A stretch of DNA of 64,000 nucleotides from Micromonospora sp. NBC_01813. GTDB taxonomy: Bacteria; Actinomycetota; Actinomycetes; Mycobacteriales; Micromonosporaceae. Location: the NCBI RefSeq assembly GCF_035917335.1, contig NZ_CP109067.1, positions 3,347,001 through 3,411,000 of the forward strand, written 5' to 3'. The notes beneath the pieces are model-generated. The model saw nothing but the letters and a program-made list of their open reading frames with translations, did not search any database and was not told the DNA's origin. Made by a program: the position numbers and the translations under genes. Positions 8,231 through 15,550 of the stretch are shown here, piece by piece; position 1 is the stretch's first letter; the number at the start of each line of letters is the position of its first letter.

Positions 8231-9112
8231 GTGGCCCAGGCTGCGATCGTGCGGCGGATGGCCGCCGCTCGCACCACGACCGACGCGGGTGCCTGGGGCC
8301 TGGCGATGGCGGCGGTCGGCACCCTGGCGGCGGTGCTGGTGCTGGCCCGCCAGGCCCGCCCCGTCGTCGAGGCCGCCGCCTGGTCGTGGCGCTTCGCCGA
8401 GCAGACCCCGACCCCCATCATCGGCCCGATCGGCACCGCCCGGCTGGCCGGCTGGGTGCTGCTGGTCGCCGCGCTCGTCGCCGGCTGGCGGTTGGCGGCC
8501 GCGCTCGGTGCGGGCGCCGCCGCGCTGGCCGAACTGGCGGTGCTGATGACCGGCGTACGCGATCACGCCGGGCCCGGTTGGCACCTGCTGCTCGCCGTGG
8601 TCGTCGCCGTACCGCTGTGCGGGTCGCTGCTGCTTGCCGCCAATGGTGGCCGCGAGCAACGACCGCTTCCGGGCCGGTTCTGGGCCGCAGCGGCCGCAGT
8701 GGGGCTGTGTGCGGCGCTCAGCGCCGCCGGCACGCCACTGGTTGCCGAACGGTTCGGCGACAGCATCTTCATCAGCAACATTCCGGTAGCCCGCATCGGG
8801 TTCGGCGCTCTGGCGTTCATCGCGCTGTTCAGCCTCGTCGCGGTGTCGCGGCTGCCGGCAGCCGTACGCCGCCGAGCGGTGGTGCTGCTGGCGACGCTCG
8901 CTGTCGTGCTGGCGACGACGCAGCTCGGCTACGACAGATCGTTCATGTCCGTGGTCGACTACCCGGTCCTGCGCAATCAGCCGGTCATGGCGCTGGTGCT
9001 GCCTGCCGTGGCAGCGACCGTGGTGTTGGCACTCGGCGCGCTCGCGGTGCGCCTACGCGAGGGGCCAGCGGTCATGGACTGCAGCCCGGGAGATCACCTC
9101 AGATCATCTTGA
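8231..9112 (+). CDS. Hypothetical multi-pass membrane protein
   Basis: 293 residues from a GTG at 8231 with a purine-rich AGGAAGAAAGAAGG upstream. About seven hydrophobic helices are visible, for example WGLAMAAVGTLAAVLVL near residue 25, WHLLLAVVVAVPLCGSLLL near 118 and VMALVLPAVAATVVLALGA near 258. There is no transport or enzymatic motif. It follows the small-gene relay by 45 nt and could share its transcript. Its 3' end overlaps the convergent Toprim-like gene by 14 nt, so no separate terminator fits between them. Confidence 0.75.
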   Translation: MAQAAIVRRMAAARTTTDAGAWGLAMAAVGTLAAVLVLARQARPVVEAAAWSWRFAEQTPTPIIGPIGTARLAGWVLLVAALVAGWRLAAALGAGAAALAELAVLMTGVRDHAGPGWHLLLAVVVAVPLCGSLLLAANGGREQRPLPGRFWAAAAAVGLCAALSAAGTPLVAERFGDSIFISNIPVARIGFGALAFIALFSLVAVSRLPAAVRRRAVVLLATLAVVLATTQLGYDRSFMSVVDYPVLRNQPVMALVLPAVAATVVLALGALAVRLREGPAVMDCSPGDHLRSS

Positions 9113-9749
9113 CCTTGTCGAGGAAGACCTGCCAACTCGCGCTACGAGCGGCCGGTGGCTGGGACAACAGCCGTTGGGCAACGATCTCCTCCGCGACCCG
9201 TGGGCTGTCGGAGACCTCGTACGACCGGAAGTTCGCCCTGACTCCCGCAGGTCGGACCGCTTTACTCAGTTGTTCCTTCGCGTTCCGGATCTTGCCGACG
9301 TCCTTGCCCGTGTACTGGTCGGGCAGCCGCCACGACCGATGAACCGCCCGCACCGCTTCGGGGAAGAGAAACCACCACGCCTCGGTCTCCCAGGCCGGTA
9401 CCACAGCAAGGACCGGCCAGGGCAACGGGCGGAACGCGTCCTCGACCTTCTTGATCAAAGCCTGGTGTGCCGGTTCCACATCATCGGCGTCCTCGTGCAT
9501 CAGCACCGCACGGATCGGGAACCGGACGGCCTGCGCCCGCAGGACTGCGCTGACGCGGCTCGTCTGGCTCGGGATCCGGTCCGGCGGCACCTTGCGCACC
9601 AACGCCATCGGCTTACGTAGCGGCTTCAGACTCCCTTTCGGCAGTTCAGGCCGCAATGCCGAGACGAGGATGCAGACCACTTGGCGGTCGTTGTCATCCT
9701 CGCCCAGCACGACGACGATCGGCTGCTGCTGGCCGCGTGCTCTACTCAC
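9099..9749 (-). CDS. Toprim/DUF4276-like putative nuclease, partner of AAA ATPase
   Basis: 216 residues. I choose the GTG at 9749, which overlaps the ATPase TGA by 4 nt, over the longer start at 9782. The fold pattern fits a Toprim-like domain. A strand followed by an acidic residue (VVVLGEDDND, Glu17) is first. A second strand followed by DxD (LMHEDADD, Asp87 and Asp89) comes next. Then VLAVVPAWETEAWWF resembles the 'iEaW' segment of DUF4276/OLD-associated proteins. OLD-family enzymes join an ABC-type ATPase to a Toprim nuclease; here the two parts are separate genes. A role in DNA cleavage during phage defence is inferred. Confidence 0.65.
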   Translation of the reverse strand: MSRARGQQQPIVVVLGEDDNDRQVVCILVSALRPELPKGSLKPLRKPMALVRKVPPDRIPSQTSRVSAVLRAQAVRFPIRAVLMHEDADDVEPAHQALIKKVEDAFRPLPWPVLAVVPAWETEAWWFLFPEAVRAVHRSWRLPDQYTGKDVGKIRNAKEQLSKAVRPAGVRANFRSYEVSDSPRVAEEIVAQRLLSQPPAARSASWQVFLDKVKMI

Positions 9750-10957
9750 TCCGGGCAACCGCCCAGCGCACCGGTGAACCACAGCTCGCCGAGCCCGACC
9801 TCGCCGTGCAACTCCTGCTCCATCGCCCGCACCGTGTCCGGGTCGATCGCCGGGATCCGCGATGCGGCATCCTCGCCACGTTCACAGACGATCAGCTCGT
9901 CGGGGGTCAACCGGTTGACCAGCGGCGGCGAATGGGTCGCGATCAGGAACTGCGTGCGCTCCGACGCCTCCCGCAGCAATTCGACCAGCCGATCAAGGAT
10001 GTGTGGATGCAGACCGTGGTCGATCTCCTCGATGCAGGTGAGACGCGGCGGCGCCGGATCGTAGAGCAGAGCGAGCAGTGCAAGAGCCCGGATCGAGCCG
10101 TACGACGCCTCCTGCAAGGTCGTCGCTCCGGGCAGACCACGTTCTTTGAGGGTGAGCACAGTGCCTTCACCCGCACCACCGATCGGCCGGAACTGCAGAG
10201 CGTCCAGGCCAGGAATGAAGGCTCGTGCGTCGCGCTGGAGTGCGACAAACTGGTCGCTGTGCTCGTCGGCCAGGTAGGCGAGGAACGACGCCAGGTTGCT
10301 GGCATCGTTGGCCAGCTGCCGGCTGCGCTGCTCGGTCGACGGTAGACGGGCCGCGGCCACATCGATGTCGAACACCCGGAAGCTGGCGAACATGTCGGCC
10401 AGGGCTTCGACCTGCTCGCCGCCTTCCTCGGCACTCAGCTTGGGCAACGTCGACAGGCCCAGCGAGCCTTCGCGCAGACTGGCGGTCCGCTCCCCGCCCT
10501 CGGGGCCGTGGAAGGTCACCTGGTTGCCGGAGACAGCGATCCGCCGGCCCGGTCCGGCGGTCCGCTTGAACGCGAACGTCTCGGACCGCCGCAGGTAGTA
10601 GCCCTCCGTCTGACTGCGTAGCTTCCCCCGGGACACGCCGAGTTGGTAGTTGTCGGTGGCCCGAAGGTTGCTGTTCTTGGTGACGGCCGCCTCTACCTCG
10701 ATGGTGATGCTCGGCCGGTGGCCGCCACCACCACGGAACAGCACCCGGTCGAAACCGCCGCGTCGCTCCAGCGCGGGTCCAAGGTCCTCCCGAGTGGCGT
10801 CGCCGAGAAAGGCGATCACGTCGAGAAGGTTGGACTTACCGGCGCCGTTGGGTCCGACGAGCACGTTGAGCGCGGCAAGCCGCACCTCCACCGCTCGGAG
10901 GCTGCGAAAGTTGCTCACTTTGAGCCTGAGCAGGTACGGGGGATGTCGGACAGCCAC
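9746..10957 (-). CDS. AAA family ATPase (OLD/RecF-like, AAA_21)
   Basis: 403 residues with SMC/ABC-type ATPase motifs. KVSNFRSLRAVEV is at residues 13-25, Walker A is GPNGAGKSNLLD near 37-48, the signature-like SYGSIRALALLALL is near 280, Walker B is TCIEEIDHGLHPH near 307-319 and the switch ATHSPPLVNRL is near 340. This is the domain order of OLD, GajA and AriA-type ATPases. It is the first gene of an operon with the Toprim-like gene (4-nt overlap). Known analogues are Gabija (fused) and PARIS (AriA plus a DUF4435 Toprim). The assignment to anti-phage defence is an inference. Confidence 0.85.
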   Translation of the reverse strand: MAVRHPPYLLRLKVSNFRSLRAVEVRLAALNVLVGPNGAGKSNLLDVIAFLGDATREDLGPALERRGGFDRVLFRGGGGHRPSITIEVEAAVTKNSNLRATDNYQLGVSRGKLRSQTEGYYLRRSETFAFKRTAGPGRRIAVSGNQVTFHGPEGGERTASLREGSLGLSTLPKLSAEEGGEQVEALADMFASFRVFDIDVAAARLPSTEQRSRQLANDASNLASFLAYLADEHSDQFVALQRDARAFIPGLDALQFRPIGGAGEGTVLTLKERGLPGATTLQEASYGSIRALALLALLYDPAPPRLTCIEEIDHGLHPHILDRLVELLREASERTQFLIATHSPPLVNRLTPDELIVCERGEDAASRIPAIDPDTVRAMEQELHGEVGLGELWFTGALGGCPE

Positions 10958-11110
10958 GGCAGCAGGCTACCTCCTCTACCCAACACTGCCGGCCCGACTC
11001 AGCCAGTTGGCTGCGAAAGCCGACGGCTTGTGCCTGGCCTACGGGTGGGATACCACTGACCACTGAGGTGCGCACGGACTTCGACCTGGCCGGATCAGCC
11101 CTTCGACCTA

Positions 11111-11650
11111 TCAGTATTGGATCTTGAACTGCCACCATGCCATCAGCTCGCAATAGTCAATCACCGCAGCAGGGCCAGGTGGCATTTCCCGCTCGTCCCA
11201 GACGAAGTCGAAGACCTTGCATAGTGGCCGCGAGGGCTGGCTCAGGAGGCTGATCATTCGACTGTCACCCAGCTGCCTGGCCAGGTCAAGCGATACGTCG
11301 AGGCAGTCGAGGACCTGTCCGACCTGGGGCGAGCTGCGATCCCGCGCTGTCGCGATCCAGTCACTTGTGGCCACGAAGTCGAACTCGGCCACCGCATCCT
11401 CTTGAAGCTCCGGACGACCGCCGAGTTGCTCCATCTCCCCGGAGTCGATGAGTGCACCCAACGCCGACAACGAACTGCAGGTAGGCACGGCTGTTCTTTC
11501 CAGATTCAACAGAAAACGACCTTGCCCATCGTCTCCCTCGCCCCAGAGGGAAAAACCTGAGCCCGCCGGAAGTGAGATGAGCACCGGCCAGATCCTCACT
11601 GCGCGCTGCAGGCGCAGACCATCTCCCTTCACCTGACTGCCCCGCCTCAC
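11111..11650 (-). CDS. Hypothetical protein
   Basis: 179 residues from a GTG at 11650 that overlaps the glycosyltransferase stop (GTGA); a start a few codons later is possible. It is mixed alpha/beta and Trp-rich at the C terminus (YCELMAWWQFKIQY). No domain recognised. The overlap suggests it is co-transcribed downstream of the TetR-glycosyltransferase pair. The 150 nt on its downstream side, towards the ATPase start, hold nothing I recognise apart from presumed promoter sequence. Confidence 0.6.
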   Translation of the reverse strand: MRRGSQVKGDGLRLQRAVRIWPVLISLPAGSGFSLWGEGDDGQGRFLLNLERTAVPTCSSLSALGALIDSGEMEQLGGRPELQEDAVAEFDFVATSDWIATARDRSSPQVGQVLDCLDVSLDLARQLGDSRMISLLSQPSRPLCKVFDFVWDEREMPPGPAAVIDYCELMAWWQFKIQY

Positions 11651-12789
11651 CGGATGGGATCCTGACGCTGCGCGGAGGGCAGGGCGGCGGGTGGCCGGCG
11701 CAGCAGCGACTCAAGCGCGTCGGCTGCCGTTGCCGCGCCCTGGCTGTCGCGAATCTGCCGGCCGAGGCGCTGCGCCCCCTGCCGGAGCGTGTCGTCGGCG
11801 AGCACCTCGGCGATTGTCGTACGCAGCTCGGCAGGGCGGGCGTCCTTGCGGACCAGCCGTCCGGCACCGGCGTCCTGCACGGCACGACCGACCATCGACT
11901 GGTCCAGCATGGGATGCATCGGCAGATCGTGCGCGAGGGCGCGCATCGTGGTCGCGTGGCCGCCGTGCCCGATCAACAGGGACACCCGGGGCATCACCTC
12001 GTCGTGTGGGACGAACCGGTGCAGCTCGGCATTTCCTGGTGCGTGCAGAAGATCCGGGTCCACGGCCGGTCCGGTGGTCACGATCACCCGGGCCGGCAGA
12101 TCGGCGACGGCATCGAGGATGGCCTGCAGCGCTTGTGGTTGGCCGGGGAAGTTGGTGGTGCTCAGGCTGACCAGAATCGCCGGTGGCTCCTCGGCCTGCC
12201 GGGCGGGCGGCACTGGCGCGGGCAGCGCTGGCGCGGGCAGGATCGGGCCGGTGTAGAGCATGCCCTTCGGCAAGCTGCGTCGAGCGGCCGGGTCGAGCTC
12301 GCGCAGCGTCGCGACCAGCGTCAGGTCTGCCGCCGACCAGGAGTGCACGGGCCGATAACCACGCAGCCGCGCGAACAGGCCGACAGGTCCCCTGCTCCAA
12401 CCACCGCGAAGGTACTCGTAGAAGCAGTGAACCAGGGCGACATGCCGCAGCCCGGCCCGCTCGGCGCTGCGCAGTGCGCTGAGCAGCAGGCAGTCGATCA
12501 CCACCAGGTCGACCGGTTGCCGGGCGACCTCGGCGAGCAGGTCACGACCGAAGCCGGGGGTGGAGAACAGGGAGATCATCGTGGCCGGCGAGTTGGCCTC
12601 GACCGAGGAGAACGATCGCCCGGCTTGGTACGGCGTGAAGGCGAACCCCTGGGACTCGAACTCCGCAGCCTGCTGGTGGTGCCCGAGGAAGCGGATCCGG
12701 TGCCCACGGGAGAGCAACTCGGCGGCGACGCCGATCGCGGGCGGCACGTTGCCGCCGCCGTCCCACGTCACAAAGAGCAGGTCACTCAT
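11647..12789 (-). CDS. GT1-family glycosyltransferase (MGT/UGT-like)
   Basis: 380 residues from the ATG at 12789. An in-frame extension to 12921 lies inside the TetR gene and is rejected. The N terminus LLFVTWDGGGNVPPAIGVA is the GT-B acceptor-side start of macrolide-type glycosyltransferases. The C-terminal donor site is RFVPHDEVMPRVSLLIGHGG followed by ATTMRALAHDLPMHPMLDQ, matching the 'GHGG..T..EAL..G.P....P...DQ' pattern of NDP-sugar GT1 enzymes. It overlaps the TetR 3' end by 8 nt. A resistance or natural-product-tailoring role, with the glycosyltransferase controlled by the TetR protein, is plausible. Confidence 0.85.
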   Translation of the reverse strand: MSDLLFVTWDGGGNVPPAIGVAAELLSRGHRIRFLGHHQQAAEFESQGFAFTPYQAGRSFSSVEANSPATMISLFSTPGFGRDLLAEVARQPVDLVVIDCLLLSALRSAERAGLRHVALVHCFYEYLRGGWSRGPVGLFARLRGYRPVHSWSAADLTLVATLRELDPAARRSLPKGMLYTGPILPAPALPAPVPPARQAEEPPAILVSLSTTNFPGQPQALQAILDAVADLPARVIVTTGPAVDPDLLHAPGNAELHRFVPHDEVMPRVSLLIGHGGHATTMRALAHDLPMHPMLDQSMVGRAVQDAGAGRLVRKDARPAELRTTIAEVLADDTLRQGAQRLGRQIRDSQGAATAADALESLLRRPPAALPSAQRQDPIR

Positions 12790-13390
12790 TTGGTGTCCCC
12801 TCGGGGTCTGCCGCGAGCACTCCGTCGACCAACTGTCGGACCCGCTGCTCGGCGAGGCGACGGCTGAGCCCACGGTCGCGGCGGAGCAGCTTCCAGGTGT
12901 AGACGTCGGTGGCCACGACAAGCAGGTCGGTCAGCACCTCCGCCCGCGCAGCCGCCCGTTGGTCGAGCTGGGGCGCGAAGACTTCCTTGACCCATTCGCG
13001 GTGGACCTTGCGACCGTTGTCGGTCACTCGGCGGGCCCACGGCTCGGTGAACTCCTGAGCCAGCAACATCAGAGAAGAGTCGCCGCGCAGCTCGTAGTGG
13101 TCGAAGATCGTGCGGACAGCAGCGGCGAGATCACCGGCCGGCGCTTGTCGTTCCTGCCCGATCAGCTCGCTGGCGAACTCGATCGTCGCTTCGATCAGGT
13201 TGTCCCGGCTGCCGAAGTGACGCAGGACCGTCTGCACGCTGACGCCCGCCCGGGAGGCCACGTCGTCCAGGGCGATGCCCACAGAGAACTTCTCCTCGTG
13301 CAGGTCGAACATCGCCTGCAGGATCCGCTGGCGTGTCTGGGCCGTCGAGTCGGCCCGAGCCCGCATCACGTACTGCCGCTTCGTTTTCAT
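12782..13390 (-). CDS. TetR-family transcriptional regulator
   Basis: 202 residues from ATG 13390. The upstream in-frame starts would lie inside the operator-like inverted repeat and are less likely. The N-terminal HTH is typical of TetR: TRQRILQAMFDLHEEKFS, then LDDVASRAGVSVQTVLRHFG and SRDNLIEATI. The C-terminal ligand-binding half is helical (WTR..VKEVFAPQLDQR region). It overlaps the glycosyltransferase and likely represses the operon from the inverted repeat just upstream of its start. Confidence 0.88.
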   Translation of the reverse strand: MKTKRQYVMRARADSTAQTRQRILQAMFDLHEEKFSVGIALDDVASRAGVSVQTVLRHFGSRDNLIEATIEFASELIGQERQAPAGDLAAAVRTIFDHYELRGDSSLMLLAQEFTEPWARRVTDNGRKVHREWVKEVFAPQLDQRAAARAEVLTDLLVVATDVYTWKLLRRDRGLSRRLAEQRVRQLVDGVLAADPEGTPNE

Positions 13391-13401
13391 GATAAGAGCA
13401 G

Positions 13402-13428
13402 TTGACATCAAATCTGCTTCGATGTCAA
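13402..13428. promoter_or_regulatory. Inverted repeat, candidate TetR operator
   Basis: A perfect 8-bp inverted repeat, TTGACATC (13402-13409) and GATGTCAA (13421-13428), with an 11-bp spacer. It lies 11 nt upstream of the TetR ATG. On the minus strand the first arm also supplies a TTGACA -35-like hexamer, so binding would block the promoter. Autoregulation is inferred. Confidence 0.6.
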
Positions 13429-13467
13429 CGATGGCTAACACGAAAGTTGTGAGGACGACACCTGGGA

Positions 13468-13749
13468 TCATGGACATTGTCGGCAGCACCGGCATCTGGG
13501 CAGCAGCACTGCACGTGTCCTGGACCCGGTCTGCATCGCCTGCAGCAGGATCGGCCGGAAGTCCTTGACGTTCTCGGTCAGCAGCCAGGCCCGCTGGGCG
13601 GCGGCCCAGGCGAACACCTCTTGCTCGGTCATTGCTCGCAGATCCACCCGCTCGGCGACCGAGTGGATGTCCGGGTGTCCCCGGCCCCTGAGCGCTGCGG
13701 CGATGGCCGGCGAAAACACCTCGTCCAGCACCAGCACGGCAGACCTCAC
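13468..13749 (-). CDS. PIN-like DUF5615-type toxin, C-terminally altered
   Basis: 93 residues from a GTG at 13749 that overlaps the antitoxin TGA (GTGA). The start VLVLDEVFSPAIAAALRGRG and the central ERVDLRAMTEQEVFAWAAAQ and WLLTENVKDFRPIL match DUF5615/PIN-like toxins with acidic residues D, E and N/D at the expected places. After LLQAMQTGSRT the sequence becomes a basic, Cys-rich stretch and ends, whereas family members continue about 20 residues with a structured tail. The 3' end therefore looks truncated or frameshifted near 13500, next to the TetR promoter. Probably a non-functional remnant. Confidence 0.6.
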   Translation of the reverse strand: MRSAVLVLDEVFSPAIAAALRGRGHPDIHSVAERVDLRAMTEQEVFAWAAAQRAWLLTENVKDFRPILLQAMQTGSRTRAVLLPRCRCCRQCP

Positions 13750-14038
13750 GCGATCAGCCGCTGCTGAATCCGCCACGCCTGCTCCGCGCGCTCGGAGACC
13801 TCGTCGGCGGCGTCGATCTCGGCACGGTAGTCGCCGTAGTAGTTCACGGCCGAGGCGATGCGGTTGGCGTCCAAGGCGAAGACTTCAGCCGCCGCGCTGA
13901 GCGCCGACGGGCCACGTTCGTCGATCTCGCGCAGGAACTTGACGACCTCCCAGACGTCCCGGCGGTCGTGGCCTGCGCTCTCCGGCGGAGTCGGGCGAGC
14001 AGGACCTCGTCGAATCGGATGGACGTCGGCTTCCCCAT
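13746..14038 (-). pseudogene. Broken antitoxin gene of the PIN-like module
   Basis: A ribbon-helix-helix-like start, GKPTSIRFDEVLLARLRRRA, begins at ATG 14038. The typical antitoxin C terminus (DVWEVVKFLREIDERGPSAL ... FALDANRIASAVNYYGDYR) continues in a different frame to the TGA at 13746. Intact relatives have about 30-40 more residues between the two halves. The junction lies at GCCGGGACGTC near 13963-13975, which can encode either flank, suggesting a deletion between short homologous sequences. The antitoxin is therefore broken, consistent with the altered toxin next to it. Confidence 0.55.
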
Positions 14039-14255
14039 GCACTACATCGCAGCAGCTGTAGTGCGCAGGTCAGTGACGGGTAGCACCGCCACTCGGTCGA
14101 CAAGTGATCAACGAAGCAAGTTTGATTGACCGTCATGATACTTCTTCGCAATAGCAGAACAGGCCTTGACTGTCGACCAGATCAATCCCTAGCCTCGATA
14201 AGCAACAGGCACACCATTGTGATCAACTTGCGCCGTACGGCTTGGAGAAGATCTC

Positions 14256-15059
14256 ATGAGCCTCGCAGCGGTAAGCGTCCGGCTCCAAGGTGTCCTCTTT
14301 GATCTTGCGACCGAAGTCCGACGATTAGCGATCATCCGCCAGGCACTCGAAGCCTCCCGGTCCGGCCTGGAAACGGTCACACGGAACAGCCGACACCAGG
14401 CAGTTGCCGATGCGATCTCGGCCATCACCTCCTCGATCAGGCAGATCGACGAAGCCGAAAAGCTCTCTCGTGCCAGCACGTCGGCACTCGTCGCGTACGG
14501 GCGGGTTCTCGGAATTGATCTCACTCCCGGCATCGCAGCTGCGACCAGCGCTACTCGCGGTCCTGGCGTCGCGAACGGAAGTCCGTCGACCGAACCTGGT
14601 TCGACGGCCGGAGCCAGAGCTTCTCAGTGGCTCCAAGACGCCAGCCGACAACTTCCCCGACGTGGCAAGAAGGGCCCGACTCATGGTTTGCTCTACGATG
14701 CCAGTGGTAAACAGATGATTTCCCCACCCTTGACACAGGGAGGAGGAGCCCTCCGTAGCGGCGGGGTGCCCGACGCGCGAGCCGACATCCGCGCAGACTG
14801 GCACGCATTGGCGCAAGTAACTAGAGAACACGTCGAAGCGCACGCAGCTGCCGTCCTACGCAAACCTGACACTCCCACCGAGGCGGCGCTGGTAGTAAAC
14901 AAGCCGAGTTGTGTAACCCGGGGCGAATATGTCGGATGTGACGAAGTTCTACCCGGGCTGATACCCGAAGGGAAGCGACTGGCCGTGTACCTGTGGGACG
15001 GCGACATTGCCACCTTGCAGCGGGTCTACACCGGAACCGGCGAAGGTATCCGGCGATGA
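14256..15059 (+). CDS. DddA/SCP1.201-like deaminase toxin
   Basis: 267 residues. Residues 1-90 form a helical region, and 90-135 a Ser/Gly/Ala linker. Residues about 138-262 match the SCP1.201-like deaminase fold of the bacterial dsDNA cytosine deaminase DddA: GPTHGLLYDASGKQ, then HVEAHAAAVLRK with catalytic-type His192-x-Glu194, then PSC (Cys219) and GCDEVLPGLIPEG (Cys228), then LAVYLWDG. H-x-E plus two Cys are the zinc and catalytic residues of this superfamily. The Cys spacing (8 residues) differs from the CxxC of Burkholderia DddA but occurs in relatives with an insertion. The immunity gene overlaps its stop. No signal peptide is seen; export by the type VII system at 35-45 kb is possible but unproven. 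Confidence 0.85.
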   Translation: MSLAAVSVRLQGVLFDLATEVRRLAIIRQALEASRSGLETVTRNSRHQAVADAISAITSSIRQIDEAEKLSRASTSALVAYGRVLGIDLTPGIAAATSATRGPGVANGSPSTEPGSTAGARASQWLQDASRQLPRRGKKGPTHGLLYDASGKQMISPPLTQGGGALRSGGVPDARADIRADWHALAQVTREHVEAHAAAVLRKPDTPTEAALVVNKPSCVTRGEYVGCDEVLPGLIPEGKRLAVYLWDGDIATLQRVYTGTGEGIRR

Positions 15060-15490
15060 GCTACATAGTGTCGTGGGATGGGCCATCCGTGGAGGAGCCC
15101 GATCGCGGGCGTGAAGTCGAGGTGTCGACCGTCGAAGAACTCGACGCGGCTCTCGAGCAGGTCCATCGACAGGCCATCGACGATGATCTCCCGTACGCGG
15201 TCCAGATTCACCGTCCCGCCCGGCACGGTGCGATCATGATCGGCATCGGGCATCCCGACCGGTCTTTCGTCGACTGGCTGGACCGCAGCCAACCGCACGG
15301 CAGCGGCAACCGGTACGCCGTCGATCCTGATGTCGAACCGGCGGACGCGCCGATCGCTTTCGATGTCTACGGCGACTGGGCCGAACTGTCACCCGTGCGT
15401 ACCCGGATCACCGCGCCTCAGGCACGCGAGGCGGCCCGCCACTACCTGCGCACCGGGGAACAGCCCCCGTTGCACTGGCTGAGCGACTGA
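15056..15490 (+). CDS. Imm1-type immunity protein
   Basis: 144 residues from ATG 15056, overlapping the toxin stop (ATGA). It begins SYIVSWDGPSVEEP and then has VSTVEELDAALEQVHRQA. The middle GAIMIGIGHPDRSFVDWLD and the end ITAPQAREAARHYLRTGEQP with W...D resemble the Imm1 family that accompanies deaminase toxins (DddI is the known example). Position and overlap make it the cognate immunity protein with fair certainty. It is followed by a strong hairpin terminator. Confidence 0.82.
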   Translation: MSYIVSWDGPSVEEPDRGREVEVSTVEELDAALEQVHRQAIDDDLPYAVQIHRPARHGAIMIGIGHPDRSFVDWLDRSQPHGSGNRYAVDPDVEPADAPIAFDVYGDWAELSPVRTRITAPQAREAARHYLRTGEQPPLHWLSD

Positions 15491-15500
15491 ACGCGGCGTA

Positions 15501-15540
15501 GGTGGCGGGGCGGCCACCCGGTTGTGGATGCCCCGCCACC
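15501..15540. terminator. Bidirectional hairpin terminator
   Basis: A perfect 11-bp stem, GGTGGCGGGGC (15501-15511) with GCCCCGCCACC (15530-15540), and an 18-nt loop lie between the convergent immunity and esterase genes. There is no U-tract, as is usual in high-GC actinomycetes. Confidence 0.75.
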
Positions 15541-15550
15541 GTGGCGCGCG

